Below, in pieces: positions 39,909-48,931 of a stretch of 64,000 bases of DNA. The position numbers and the translations under genes were made by a program. The notes under the pieces were generated by a model. That model had not been told where the DNA came from, did not search any database, and saw nothing but the letters and a program-made list of their open reading frames with translations. This DNA is from Anaerolineales bacterium. GTDB taxonomy: Bacteria > Chloroflexota > Anaerolineae > Anaerolineales > Villigracilaceae. Where the stretch lies: contig JAGUZU010000083.1 in the NCBI GenBank assembly GCA_020060625.1, positions 1 through 64,000 on the forward strand. The letters run 5' to 3'. Position 1 is the stretch's first letter; each line of letters opens with the position of its first letter.

Positions 39909-41123
39909 TTACTCGCCCAGATAATCCCGCAATTTTCTGCGGATGGACGGATGCCTTAGGCGGCTCAACGCCTGAGCCTCGATCTGCCTCACGCGCTCGC
40001 GGGTGACGCCCATCTTGCGCCCCACCTCTTCGAGAGTGTAGGCTTGACCGTCGAGCAGACCGTAGCGCAATTGCAAAATGCGCACTTCGCGCGGCGGAAG
40101 TCCGTTCAACACTTCGCCGAGGTGTTCGCGCAGGAGGTTGTAAGTGGCGGTGTCATCAGGCGGGGGCGCTTCGTCGTCTTCGATGAAATCGCCGAGGACC
40201 GAATCTTCCTCGTCGTCGGTGGGGGTCTCGAGCGAGAGCGGGCGGCGCGCCACCTGGATCATGTTTTCAACCTTTTTCGGCGGCACGTCCAACGCTTCGG
40301 CAAGTTCCTCCACGCTGGGTTCGCGACCAAGCCGTTGAGTCAACTGATGCTGAACGCGCAGGAGCTTGTTGATCTGGTCGCCCATGTGGACTGGCACGCG
40401 GATGGTGCGTCCCTGGTCGGCAATGGCGCGGGTGACAGCCTGGCGAATCCACCATGTCGCGTAGGTCGAGAATTTATGTCCGCGGCGGTAATCGAATTTT
40501 TTCGTGGCGCGGATCAGACCGATGTTGCCTTCCTGAATTAGATCGAGAAAGGGCACGCCGCGCCCCATGTATTTCTTGGCGACGGAGATCACCAGGCGGG
40601 AGTTCGCCGTGATGAGGTGTTCACGAGCCGCCCAGCCATCCTCGATGAAGCGGCGGAGTTCGAGGCGGCGTTTGGGAGTGACGCTGCCATGCGCCAGTTC
40701 TTCGCGGGCGGAACGTCCGCGTTCGATGCGTTGGGCAAGCTGCACTTCCTCCTGCGCGGTCAACAGCGGCACACGGCTGACCTCTTTCAGGTACAAGCCG
40801 ATGGTGTCGTCTGTATCGATATTTGCGAGGTAATCGTCGAGCGAAAGGTCCGGTTCCGGTTCGGCTTCCCCGCTTTCCTCCACCGCCACCAGTTCGTCTT
40901 CGGTGGGCTCGGGCATGACGGCATCTTCCACAAAGGGGATGCCCGCGCTCAACAAAGCGGAAAACGCTTCCTCCAATTGTTCCACATCCTGTTCCGCTTC
41001 GGGAAAGAAATGCAGGATGTCATCCAGCGTCACATAGGATTTTTGCCGCCCCAGTTCGATCAACCGCGCAATCGCAGAATATTCTTCCTCGTCGTCGACC
41101 ATCAATATTTTTTCTACATCCAT
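39909..41123 (-). CDS. rpoD: Primary RNA polymerase sigma factor (sigma-70)
   Basis: The 404-residue protein starts at the ATG at 41123. Residues 1-100 hold a region 1.1-like acidic domain; '[30 protein letters not shown]' is region 1.2; '[61 protein letters not shown]' fits region 2, including the -10 recognition helix; '[27 protein letters not shown]' is region 4.2 that contacts -35. It recruits RNA polymerase to housekeeping promoters like those noted here. A matching promoter lies upstream at 41170-41198. Confidence 0.95.
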   Translation of the reverse strand: MDVEKILMVDDEEEYSAIARLIELGRQKSYVTLDDILHFFPEAEQDVEQLEEAFSALLSAGIPFVEDAVMPEPTEDELVAVEESGEAEPEPDLSLDDYLANIDTDDTIGLYLKEVSRVPLLTAQEEVQLAQRIERGRSAREELAHGSVTPKRRLELRRFIEDGWAAREHLITANSRLVISVAKKYMGRGVPFLDLIQEGNIGLIRATKKFDYRRGHKFSTYATWWIRQAVTRAIADQGRTIRVPVHMGDQINKLLRVQHQLTQRLGREPSVEELAEALDVPPKKVENMIQVARRPLSLETPTDDEEDSVLGDFIEDDEAPPPDDTATYNLLREHLGEVLNGLPPREVRILQLRYGLLDGQAYTLEEVGRKMGVTRERVRQIEAQALSRLRHPSIRRKLRDYLGE

Positions 41124-41169
41124 TCACAGTTCCAACTTTCGAAAATGTTTAAACTTCAAACTCAAAATT

Positions 41170-41198
41170 AGAATACACTCTTTCAAAGTGAAAAGCAA
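41170..41198 (-). promoter_or_regulatory. Promoter for rpoD
   Basis: On the minus strand, TTGCTT (41198-41193), a 17-base spacer and TATTCT (41175-41170) form a sigma-70-type promoter about 47 bases before the rpoD ATG. Confidence 0.65.
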
Positions 41199-41259
41199 TA
41201 CCTTTCCACTTATCAGATGATTTGCAACGCTTTTGTATTACGCGCTTGGGCGCGCCAGC

Positions 41260-41976
41260 CTATGGGGTTGGGGTCGCGTCCGCTTCCGGCGTGGATTCCG
41301 CTTCGGTGGGTGGAACAGGCGTCTCGGTGGGCGGAGGCGTTGCAGTGGGTATCGGGGTGGGCGTGCTTTGGTAGGGCGGCGATGACAAAAGGTTGACCAG
41401 CGAGTCGATCCCGCTTGTCGAAACGATCATCATTTGTTTGCCGTCCAGCCGCGCGTAGTATCCGCTGTTGGTTGGCGTCTTTTCGCCGATTTCGAGCGTG
41501 CCAGACTTTCCATCGTCGAACCCGATGGCAATGGTGTAGACAGGCTCATCGAGACCAAAGATGGACGGATCGCCTTCGATCTCATTGACGACGATCATGG
41601 ACGCAACTTGGGAAGCCGCCGCCTCAGCCAAGCCCTGATCTGCCTCTGTTTCCTCGGGCTGAATCAACACCCAGACGTTTTCCTCGTTGCGTTCCAGTTG
41701 AACGACATCTCCCGCGGGTGATGAAACTTCGATGGTCGTGACGCTGCTTTCCTGGTTGAAAACGAAGATGGTTTCACTGACGGGTTCGATTTCCACATCC
41801 GGGGTCTCTTCCGCCTGACGATTCAGGAGATACGCGCCGCCTGCCAGAAGGGCGAACAATAGGATGGCGACCCATGTTCCTGTGCGGAACATGGGTTTGC
41901 TTTGTTTGGGCGCGGGGGCTGGCTTTGATTTGCGCGTTTTTGTTTTTGCTGCCGGTTTTGTTGTTTTGCGAGCCAT
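41260..41976 (-). CDS. DUF4340-family membrane-anchored protein
   Basis: The 238-residue protein has a basic, Lys/Pro-rich N-terminus (residues 1-30), a membrane helix (33-50), then a DUF4340 domain: 'VEIEPVSETIFVFNQESSVTTIEVSSPAGDVVQLERNEENVWVL' and 'YTIAIGFDDGKSGTLEIGEKTPTNSGYYARLDGK'. It ends in a Thr/Pro/Glu-rich tail. DUF4340 proteins occur beside Gld-type ABC systems; this one follows gldG by three bases. It probably works outside the membrane with that exporter, role unknown. Confidence 0.85.
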   Translation of the reverse strand: MARKTTKPAAKTKTRKSKPAPAPKQSKPMFRTGTWVAILLFALLAGGAYLLNRQAEETPDVEIEPVSETIFVFNQESSVTTIEVSSPAGDVVQLERNEENVWVLIQPEETEADQGLAEAAASQVASMIVVNEIEGDPSIFGLDEPVYTIAIGFDDGKSGTLEIGEKTPTNSGYYARLDGKQMMIVSTSGIDSLVNLLSSPPYQSTPTPIPTATPPPTETPVPPTEAESTPEADATPTP

Positions 41977-41979
41977 TCT

Positions 41980-43596
41980 CTAACCTCTCTTGCGGCGTGC
42001 AAACCAGGCGGATATGCCGGAGAAGACGACCAGCCCTGGAATTACAAAGATAGCTGTGAGCGCCAGGAGCAGGAAACCTCCCTGCGAGGGCGGGGTGAAG
42101 AAGCGCTCCGTGGCGGGGCGGGCGCTGATGTCCAGCAGGTCTTCCTGCTCTGCCGCCCAGTCAATCGAGTTGACGATGAAGTTGCCGTTTCCATACACTT
42201 CGAAGTTGCCGTTGATGGCGAAGATGGAGTTTCCGAAGACAACCACGCGCCCATCGTTTTCGAAGTTTTCACCAGCCACTGCCAGGTACAGCGGACCTTG
42301 CACGTCGCTCGCCGGATCGAAGGTGGGCGTTTCACTGGCAGCCAGGTCCGATTCGCCCCAGGAGTTTTCGGTGGTGCTGATCAGCCAGGTCTGGGTGATG
42401 TTTTCCTTTTCCGTCGAAATGCTGAGACTGCGCGCCTGCGGCATCACCACGAAGAGACTGCTGGTCAGGTTTTGGGTGATGGGGTGGCTTGGGTTGTACA
42501 GCGAGGAGATCGCCTGGAAGGGGTTCTGGGAATTGACGGGGTCAATGACCACGTCTTCGTTGAGGGTAATGCCCCAGTCGCTGGCGAGGTAATCGGCGAG
42601 GGGGTCTGAGGCGCCGCCAAACTCGGTGAAGATGGTTGGGTCTTCCATGACCACCAGCGAGCCGCCGTTGTTTACATATTCCTTCAGCAGTTCCATTTCA
42701 TCTTCGCTGACGGGTTTACTCGGTCCGGCGACGACGATTGCCAGCGCGTCTTCGGGGATGGCGCGGGTTGCAAGCAGGTTGAGCGTGTCAACGGTGTAGT
42801 TCTTTGCCTCCAGCGTGCTTTTTACGGTGGAGAAACTGAGTTCCCCGCCGGGTTCGAGGCTGATTTCGCCATGTCCTTGCAGGAAGTAGACGGCGCGCGG
42901 CTCCGGGCTGATGAGGCGGATCATGGTCTTTGTCAGCTCTGATTCGCTGGCGAAGGAGGCAATTTCCTTTATTTCGCCCATTTGGAGCATGATCTTGCCG
43001 TCGCCGGTGACGCCCGCTTCCTTTGCCGAGACCGGGTCGAGATCGGGGTTCACGAATTGGAAGTCGAATTTGCCGTTGCTGTTGTTTTTGAATTTTTGCA
43101 AAAGTTCTTCCGCGCTGGCGCGATTCAAACTATCCGTGTAGAAGGCTGTGGCGGTGACTTTGGCGGGCAGGGTGGCGAGGATCTGCAGGGTTTCGGGCGC
43201 GAGGGTGTTCGTCTTGTCTTCGGTCATGTCCCAGGGGGCGCCGAGCAGATTCGGATTGTTATAAACGATGTAATTGACGGCGAACAGGATGCCGACAAAA
43301 GCCACAGCGAGGATCAGGGAATTCGAGCCGTAGCGGGCTTGGCGTCCGGTGAGGAAGCGGCGGATGGAATTGGGGGACAGGATGGCGTATGCCGCCAGTC
43401 CGATTACAAGCAGACCGACGCTGATCTGAAGCGCGAGGTCGAGTCCTTCCTGTTGGGTTTCGGGGAGGGTGAACATGCCGATCCCGGTCAGGATGTTGGC
43501 GGATGCGATCAAGCCTGTCGAGATACAGGCGAGCAGGGCAAAGATCAGCCCGATGAAGGCGTACTTTGCGTAGGGGTTTTTCTTTTTTCCAGCCAT
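41980..43596 (-). CDS. Gld-type ABC system auxiliary protein (GldG-like)
   Basis: The 538-residue protein is taken from the ATG at 43596, overlapping the permease stop (TAATG); an upstream ATG at 43605 is possible. It has N-terminal helices (about 12-45, 55-80, 95-110), a large external ABC_transp_aux domain ('LAPETLQILATLPAKVTATAFYTDSLNRASAEELLQKF', 'AVYFLQGHGEIS', 'ALAIVVAGPSKPVSEDEMELLKEYVNNGGSLVVMEDP') and a final helix near 510-530. It pairs with the permease in gliding-type exporters; the cargo is unknown. No gliding genes are nearby. Confidence 0.85.
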   Translation of the reverse strand: MAGKKKNPYAKYAFIGLIFALLACISTGLIASANILTGIGMFTLPETQQEGLDLALQISVGLLVIGLAAYAILSPNSIRRFLTGRQARYGSNSLILAVAFVGILFAVNYIVYNNPNLLGAPWDMTEDKTNTLAPETLQILATLPAKVTATAFYTDSLNRASAEELLQKFKNNSNGKFDFQFVNPDLDPVSAKEAGVTGDGKIMLQMGEIKEIASFASESELTKTMIRLISPEPRAVYFLQGHGEISLEPGGELSFSTVKSTLEAKNYTVDTLNLLATRAIPEDALAIVVAGPSKPVSEDEMELLKEYVNNGGSLVVMEDPTIFTEFGGASDPLADYLASDWGITLNEDVVIDPVNSQNPFQAISSLYNPSHPITQNLTSSLFVVMPQARSLSISTEKENITQTWLISTTENSWGESDLAASETPTFDPASDVQGPLYLAVAGENFENDGRVVVFGNSIFAINGNFEVYGNGNFIVNSIDWAAEQEDLLDISARPATERFFTPPSQGGFLLLALTAIFVIPGLVVFSGISAWFARRKRG

Positions 43597-44342
43597 TAGC
43601 GCCATCTCCGAATTTCGATTGCGGTGGTGCCGGTGAACAAGCCCAGCGCAGTGAGACTAAGGTAATATGCAATATCTCCGAGTTGGATCGAACCGAAGTT
43701 CATATTTTCAGAGAAATGCGTGGAAAGACTCAGGTAGTTGAGGATCCCGCCGCCCTCCGGCAGGTAGCCTGCGGGCAGACCGATCATGAACCAGAGGAAG
43801 AAGAACAACCCGAGTGTGACGAAGAACGCGGCGAACTGGTTGGTGAAGATCGCCGAGATGCCCACGCCGAGCGCGAGCATTGCCGAGCAGACCAGCACCA
43901 GCCCGATGTAGGAGGAAAGGACGAGTATCCAGTCTATGCCCGGGGTGACGAAGTTGTTCATGATGATCGGGTAGATCAGGGTCATTAAGAGGATGGAGAA
44001 GATGAACATCATCGCGCCGAGCCATTTCCCCGCCACCAGTTCAAAGTCGCGCACGGGGGAGGTGAGCAGGAGCTCGAGCGTGCCCATGCGGGCTTCATCC
44101 GAGAGCAGGCGCATGGTGAGCGCCGGGCTGAGGAAGATCATCAAAAAGGCGAAGAGCCAGTTGAGTGGCGTGCTGTCGGGGGCGGGGGCGCCTCCGTAGA
44201 AAGCCTGCTGTGCGCTGAACCACATGATCAGCGCGAAGTAGATGCCCATCGGCAGAAGGATGGCGAATGCGATCACGTATGCCAGCGGACTGTTAAAGTA
44301 GTTGTCGTATTCGCGTTTTGCGATTGTCCAAATGGTTTTCAT
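43596..44342 (-). CDS. ABC transporter permease (GldF/NosY-like)
   Basis: The 248-residue protein has six helices. It starts 'MKTIWTIAKREYDNYFNSPLAYVI', with the K-R-E-x-x-x-Y-F-x-S-P motif of ABC-2 permeases of the GldF/NosY group, and 'DEARMGTLELLLTSPVRDFELVAGKWLGA', also a family hallmark. It makes the membrane channel for the ATPase encoded 10 bases upstream. The GldG-like gene overlaps its stop by one base. Confidence 0.9.
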   Translation of the reverse strand: MKTIWTIAKREYDNYFNSPLAYVIAFAILLPMGIYFALIMWFSAQQAFYGGAPAPDSTPLNWLFAFLMIFLSPALTMRLLSDEARMGTLELLLTSPVRDFELVAGKWLGAMMFIFSILLMTLIYPIIMNNFVTPGIDWILVLSSYIGLVLVCSAMLALGVGISAIFTNQFAAFFVTLGLFFFLWFMIGLPAGYLPEGGGILNYLSLSTHFSENMNFGSIQLGDIAYYLSLTALGLFTGTTAIEIRRWR

Positions 44343-44352
44343 GGCGTTCCCT

Positions 44353-45279
44353 TTATTTCTTTTTGACGTCGTTGCCGGTCAGTTCGAGGAATATCTCCTC
44401 GAGGCTCAAGCCAAGCGGACGCAGTTCGAGCAGGTCGTAGCCGGATTTGATGACGTGTTTGGCGACTTCGGGGCGCAGGTCCTTGCCCGAGGCGAATTCG
44501 AATTCCACCGCGCCGTCTTCGTGCGTCTCGACCTTTCGCACGCCCTTGATTTCCTTGACCGTGTCGGCAAGTTCGTCCCATTCGCCGCGCACGCGGACGA
44601 TGACACGTTCCGCGCCAAGCAGGCGGGCTTGCAGGTTTTCGGTGGTATCTTCCGCGACGATCTTTCCTTTATTGATGATGAGTACGCGGTCGCAGATGTT
44701 TTGGGCTTCGTGCAGAATGTGTGTGGAGAGCAGGACGGTGCGCTCCTTGCCGATCTCGCGGATCAACTCGCGCACTTCCACTACTTGCCCGGGGTCGAGA
44801 CCAATCGTCGGCTCGTCGAGGATCAACACTTCGGGTCGGTGCAGAAGCGCCTGGGCAAGCCCCACGCGCTGGCGCATACCTTTGGAAAGGTTGCCGATGT
44901 AGCCGCTGGCGCGGTCTGTCAACCCGACCATTTCGAGCGCTTCGCCCGCGCGGTCATCCACGTTCGGCAGGTGACGCAGTTCGCCCATGAACTTGAGATA
45001 GTCGAACACAACCATATCGTTGTACAGCGGAACCGTCTCCGGCAGGTAGCCGACGCGCTTTCGGACTTCGAGAGATTCCTCCACCACATCGTAGCCTGCC
45101 ACAATTGCCTCACCGTCGGTGGGGGGCATGTAGCCGGTCAGGATGCGCATGGTGGTGGTTTTTCCCGCGCCGTTCGGACCGAGAAAACCCACGATCTCGC
45201 CTTGCTGGGCGTCGAAGTTCAAATTGTGTACAGCGCGGCGGGCGCCGTAGTCCTTGGTAAGACCACTAACTTTGATCAT
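44353..45279 (-). CDS. ABC transporter ATP-binding protein (GldA-like)
   Basis: The 308-residue protein starts at the ATG at 45279 after GAGGAG. Walker A is 'GPNGAGKTT' near 37-45, the signature 'LSKGMRQRVGLAQALLH' near 133-149, Walker B 'VLILDEPTIGLDP' and the H-loop 'LLSTHILHEAQNIC'. A C-terminal extension (220-308) is usual in this exporter group. It drives the permease and GldG-like partner encoded downstream. The promoter lies at 45368-45397. Confidence 0.93.
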   Translation of the reverse strand: MIKVSGLTKDYGARRAVHNLNFDAQQGEIVGFLGPNGAGKTTTMRILTGYMPPTDGEAIVAGYDVVEESLEVRKRVGYLPETVPLYNDMVVFDYLKFMGELRHLPNVDDRAGEALEMVGLTDRASGYIGNLSKGMRQRVGLAQALLHRPEVLILDEPTIGLDPGQVVEVRELIREIGKERTVLLSTHILHEAQNICDRVLIINKGKIVAEDTTENLQARLLGAERVIVRVRGEWDELADTVKEIKGVRKVETHEDGAVEFEFASGKDLRPEVAKHVIKSGYDLLELRPLGLSLEEIFLELTGNDVKKK

Positions 45280-45367
45280 TGCCACTCCTCGCAATCAGGT
45301 TTTATAAATGGGGTTTTGGCAAACTTAAAGACACAGCCCGTGGGCGGTGCCTTTTGTACCGAAAGTT

Positions 45368-45397
45368 ACTATACAATAAATGAAGAACCAAAGTCAA
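45368..45397 (-). promoter_or_regulatory. Promoter for the Gld-type ABC operon
   Basis: On the minus strand, TTGACT (45397-45392), an 18-base spacer and TATAGT (45373-45368) form a good sigma-70 promoter. The start of transcription would be near 45361, about 82 bases before the ATPase ATG. Confidence 0.7.
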
Positions 45398-45445
45398 GCA
45401 GTGTATCAACTTCTAATCCAATGCTAATCTTGCGGCGGCTTGGGC

Positions 45446-45458
45446 TATAATTCGGGCA
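45446..45458 (+). promoter_or_regulatory. -10 box six bases before the AlaX-like start (leaderless candidate)
   Basis: TATAAT at 45446-45451 is followed by six bases and the ATG at 45458. No Shine-Dalgarno sequence could fit in between. Confidence 0.55.
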
Positions 45459-46177
45459 TGACCGAACTCCTTTACCAAACCGATTCCTATCTCAAAGAGT
45501 TTTCCGCTTCCATTATTTCTGTGGATTCTGAAAACCGCTCCGTGATCCTTGACCGTTCCGCTTTCTACCCCGGCGGAGGCGGTCAGCCCTGCGACTTCGG
45601 GACGCTCGAAGCGGGCGGCGTCCTCTACCCAGTGGAAAAGGTCAAGAAGCAGGGTGACGACATCCTTCATTTTCTCGGCAGCACCGAGCCTTTGCCTGCG
45701 CCCAATTCCGCCTCCTTCGGGACCTTGGACTGGGAGCGGCGCTTCAAGCTGATGCGCACTCATACCGCTCTCCACGTCCTGTGCGGGGTCGTCTTCCGCG
45801 ATTACGGCGCGAAAGTGACGGGCGGCGACATGGAGCCGCTGAAAGGGCGCATGGATTTCGAGTTCGAGACCATGCGCAGGGAGTTGGTGCGCGAGATCGA
45901 AGCGGCAGTCAATCTCGAGGTCCGGCAGGAACGCGAAATACGGGTGAAAATCCTGCCGCGCGAAGAGGCGTTCCAAATCCCCGATCTGATTCGCACGAAG
46001 ATCAACCTGCTTCCCGAAGGCATCCTGCAAGTGCGCACGGTCGAGATCGCGGGACTCGACCTGCAAGCCGACGGCGGCACGCATGTGATGAACACATCCG
46101 AAGTTGGGACCATCAAGGTCGCGGATTACAAGAGCAAGGGCGCGATCAACAAACGCATTTACATCGAAGTGGAATAG
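45458..46177 (+). CDS. AlaX-like alanyl-tRNA editing protein
   Basis: The 239-residue protein resembles the editing domain of alanyl-tRNA synthetase. 'SAFYPGGGGQPCDFG' near 34-48 is the conserved F-x-P-x-G-G-G-Q-x-x-D motif, and 'RTHTALHVL' (H-x-x-x-H) near 100 gives two zinc ligands. The third element, usually CGGTH, is here DGGTH in 'LQADGGTHVMNTSEVG', so the Cys ligand is replaced by Asp. It should hydrolyse Ser-tRNA(Ala) or Gly-tRNA(Ala). The ATG at 45458 is chosen because of the adjoining -10 box. Confidence 0.88.
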   Translation: MTELLYQTDSYLKEFSASIISVDSENRSVILDRSAFYPGGGGQPCDFGTLEAGGVLYPVEKVKKQGDDILHFLGSTEPLPAPNSASFGTLDWERRFKLMRTHTALHVLCGVVFRDYGAKVTGGDMEPLKGRMDFEFETMRRELVREIEAAVNLEVRQEREIRVKILPREEAFQIPDLIRTKINLLPEGILQVRTVEIAGLDLQADGGTHVMNTSEVGTIKVADYKSKGAINKRIYIEVE

Positions 46178-46212
46178 CCCAAATAGGGGAGTGGGGTTTC
46201 GGGAGCCGCGAG

Positions 46213-46218
46213 TATAAT
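46213..46218 (+). promoter_or_regulatory. TATAAT -10 box before the lipoprotein gene
   Basis: TATAAT lies 40 bases before the ATG at 46258. A -35 box at normal spacing is not evident. Confidence 0.4.
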
Positions 46219-46257
46219 CGCGGCAATATCGTCAATAACCCAAAGGAGAATTTAAAA

Positions 46258-46683
46258 ATGAAATCGAAGAAACTTTCCATCCTGTTGGCTGCGCTTGCCC
46301 TTGTAATTTCCACACTGGCTTGCGCCGCCGGGGAATTGAGCCTCGAAAACCCGCGCATGTCGAAGGATGATTCCGGCGACCAGGCAGTGACGTCTTTTTC
46401 ATCGAGCGACGTGTTCTATGTGGTGGCTGATTTGAACAACGCGCCGGCGGGAACGATGGTCGAAGCCAAGTGGTATGTGGTCAATGTGCCGGGATACGAT
46501 TCCGGGCTTGTGGAAACCAATGCCAACAACGTATTGTCTGTTTCCGAGAGCGAAGCCCCCTTCACTGGAACTTTGAGTTTCTCGCTGACCAGCCTCGACG
46601 GCGGCTGGCCCGCGGGCGGTTACCGCGTGGAACTGTACCTGAATAACGTTCTGACTCACACGGTTGATTTCTCTGTCCAGTAG
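46258..46683 (+). CDS. Putative lipoprotein of unknown function
   Basis: The 141-residue protein starts at the ATG at 46258 after AAAGGAG. It begins with a lipoprotein signal: KSKK, a hydrophobic stretch and a lipobox ending 'STLAC' at Cys22. The mature part reads as a small beta-sandwich ('DVFYVVADLNNAPAGTMVEAKWYVVNV', 'GYRVELYLNNVLTHTVDF'). This looks like the surface-exposed beta-domain lipoproteins common in Chloroflexota. I do not recognise the family. A strong terminator follows. Confidence 0.75.
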   Translation: MKSKKLSILLAALALVISTLACAAGELSLENPRMSKDDSGDQAVTSFSSSDVFYVVADLNNAPAGTMVEAKWYVVNVPGYDSGLVETNANNVLSVSESEAPFTGTLSFSLTSLDGGWPAGGYRVELYLNNVLTHTVDFSVQ

Positions 46684-46690
46684 AATCATT

Positions 46691-46738
46691 GAAACAAAAA
46701 ACTGCCTCCCTTGTGAGGCAGTTTTTTGTTTCAACGGG
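46691..46738. terminator. Strong bidirectional terminator
   Basis: Eighteen bases at 46691-46708 pair exactly with 46715-46732 around a six-base loop. The stem has A-tract and T-tract sides, so it can act on either strand; on the plus strand it ends the lipoprotein gene. Confidence 0.93.
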
Positions 46739-46785
46739 CCGCTTTTTGCGCGGTAAAATATCTCCCAACCAAAGGAGAAAGTATT

Positions 46786-48198
46786 GTGACAGGATTACCC
46801 GAATCAAAACAGAAAAGAGTCTTTAATAGCATCCTCGGTGCGATAGGCAACACGCCGCTCGTCAAACTGGAGCGCATCGGCAGGGACCTGCCCGTCCCGC
46901 TGTATGCCAAACTGGAATTCATGAATCCCGGCGGCTCGATCAAGGACCGGGTGGGGGCGAACATCATCGAGCAGGCGGAGAAGCGCGGCGAGATCAAGCC
47001 CGGCGGCACCATCGTCGAGGCGACTTCCGGCAATACTGGCGTCGGCTTGGCAATCGCGGCGGCATTGAAGGGCTACAAGACCATCTTCGTCATGCCCGAT
47101 AAGATGAGCAACGAAAAGATTTTATTATTGCGCGCCTATGGCGCGAAGGTGGTCATCACCCCAACCGATGCGGGACCCGGCGATCCGCGCTCGTATTATG
47201 AAGTTGCCAAGAAATTCGCGCGCGAAGTTCCAAATGCAATCCTGGCGAATCAGTATCACAACCCCGATAACCCCCAAACGCATGTGATGACGACGGGTCC
47301 TGAAATTTGGGAGCAGACGGACGGCAAAGTGACTGACGTTATCATCGGCATCGGCACTGGCGGGTCGATCACAGGCGTGGGGCGTTATTTAAAATCGAAG
47401 AATCCGAACATCACGATTGTCGGCGTGGATATCGAAGGCTCGATCCTGACCGAGATCTGGCAGAACAATGGCGTCATCCCTCCCGGCGCATACCCCAAGA
47501 CTTATAAAGTGGAAGGCATTGGCGAAGACTTTTTACCCTCCACCATGGATATTACCGTTGTGGATGCCATCGAACGCGCGGGCGATAAAGAGTCGTTTTT
47601 GTGGGCGCGTCAACTCGTGCGGCAGGAGGGGATTTTCGCGGGCGGCTCCTCCGGTTCGGCGATTGCAGGCGCGATCAAATATTGCCGCAAACTGACTCCC
47701 GACCGCCTCCCTGTCGTCATTTTGCCTGATTCCGGTTCCCGATACCTTTCCAAATTCTACGATGACAAGTGGATGCGCGAGTTCGGTTTCCTTTCGATGG
47801 AGTTCGGCGAAATGACGCTCGGCGACCTGCTGCTCGTCAAACCGAACAAAACGTTGTATACCGCAGCATTGGGAGACTCGATCCGCAAAGTGCTGGGAGT
47901 GATGCGTCAACATGCGATTTCGCAGATGCCCGTCATCGGCGCGGACGGTTCGCTGGCGGGGTTGATCGAGGAAGTGGACCTGCTCACTCACATGTTGGAG
48001 GCGCATGAACACAGCCACGAGGAAACCATCGATTCGCTCGTGCAGAACGCGGGCGCGGTCTTCCCTCCGGAGGCGTCCCTCGAAGATGCCATGCCGTCTC
48101 TCACGGCTGGTTATGCCCTGATCGTTGTGGATAACAGCAAGCCGGTTGGCATCCTGACCAAGATCGACGTGTTGGATTACGTGGCAGGGAAGATATAA
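46786..48198 (+). CDS. cbs: Cystathionine beta-synthase
   Basis: The 470-residue protein starts at a GTG (46786), nine bases after AAAGGAG. The PLP part (1-330) has 'GNTPLVKLERIGRDLPVPLYAKLEFMNPGGSIKDR' with the PLP lysine in SIKDR, 'EATSGNTGVGLA' and 'GIGTGGSITGVG'. The C-terminal part (about 345-470) has two CBS repeats, which typically bind adenosyl ligands. It condenses serine and homocysteine to cystathionine. The GTG start is preferred because no ATG lies in frame nearby. Confidence 0.9.
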   Translation: MTGLPESKQKRVFNSILGAIGNTPLVKLERIGRDLPVPLYAKLEFMNPGGSIKDRVGANIIEQAEKRGEIKPGGTIVEATSGNTGVGLAIAAALKGYKTIFVMPDKMSNEKILLLRAYGAKVVITPTDAGPGDPRSYYEVAKKFAREVPNAILANQYHNPDNPQTHVMTTGPEIWEQTDGKVTDVIIGIGTGGSITGVGRYLKSKNPNITIVGVDIEGSILTEIWQNNGVIPPGAYPKTYKVEGIGEDFLPSTMDITVVDAIERAGDKESFLWARQLVRQEGIFAGGSSGSAIAGAIKYCRKLTPDRLPVVILPDSGSRYLSKFYDDKWMREFGFLSMEFGEMTLGDLLLVKPNKTLYTAALGDSIRKVLGVMRQHAISQMPVIGADGSLAGLIEEVDLLTHMLEAHEHSHEETIDSLVQNAGAVFPPEASLEDAMPSLTAGYALIVVDNSKPVGILTKIDVLDYVAGKI

Positions 48199-48229
48199 AT
48201 ACCGCTTCGCCTCGTGGTTGGATTGTTCG

Positions 48230-48258
48230 CAGGCGCGTCACACGGGCGCGCCTGTTTT
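48230..48258 (+). terminator. Terminator after cbs
   Basis: CAGGCGCG (48230-48237) pairs with CGCGCCTG (48247-48254), a nine-base loop, then TTTT. Confidence 0.75.
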
Positions 48259-48365
48259 GATTCCAGTGACGGGCGGCGTTTTTTACCGCCGTTGGCGCGG
48301 TAAAGATGCTACAATGAATTTGGAAGAATGTGCCGCGTTGTGTACGGTTTTGAAAGGAGTTCGCC

Positions 48366-48797
48366 ATGAAAGGAACGAATGCGCTGCTGGCTGGTTTTTT
48401 GAACATGCTGATCCCGGGGTCGAGCAACTTGTATGTACGCGGGGACTGGCGCAAGTTCATCCTATCCTTTATCGGTTATGGGTTCATGATCTTTGTTACG
48501 ATCCTGATTGGCAACAATATCCAATATCTGCGCGAGTACACCCTGCCTCAGGGACTATGCACGGGCGGTCTTTTACTGGCAGTCTTTGCGTTTCTGTTCC
48601 ACACCGGGATGAAGGAGGCTTCCATCCGCAACAGTGAAATTGACAGCGCCGCCCATTACCAGTCCATGCGGAGCGACACCTCCGGGGATGACCCAGTCGC
48701 AAAACTGGCGAAACTCCAAAGACAGCGCGACCAGGGCTTGATCTCGGACGAACAGCAGGAAACCAAAAAGGCTGAGATCGAATCAAAGCGGAAATAA
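48366..48797 (+). CDS. Small membrane protein with SHOCT-like tail
   Basis: The 143-residue protein starts at the ATG at 48366 after AAAGGAG. Helices are at about 5-20, 28-50 and 62-80. The C-terminus 'DPVAKLAKLQRQRDQGLISDEQQETKKAEIE' is a SHOCT motif (short C-terminal domain that binds partners or oligomerises). A TACAAT lies at 48310. The partner is unknown. Confidence 0.75.
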   Translation: MKGTNALLAGFLNMLIPGSSNLYVRGDWRKFILSFIGYGFMIFVTILIGNNIQYLREYTLPQGLCTGGLLLAVFAFLFHTGMKEASIRNSEIDSAAHYQSMRSDTSGDDPVAKLAKLQRQRDQGLISDEQQETKKAEIESKRK

Positions 48798-48931
48798 CGG
48801 CTTGAAAGAGACGTTCTTCATCTGACAGGCTTCTGCGCAACAGACCTGTCAGGTCTTCCCAGCGGACTCGCCCGAAGCGGACTTCCACAAACTGAGGGAG
48901 GGATTGATTTGTCCCGTGTCATCTTATTTTT

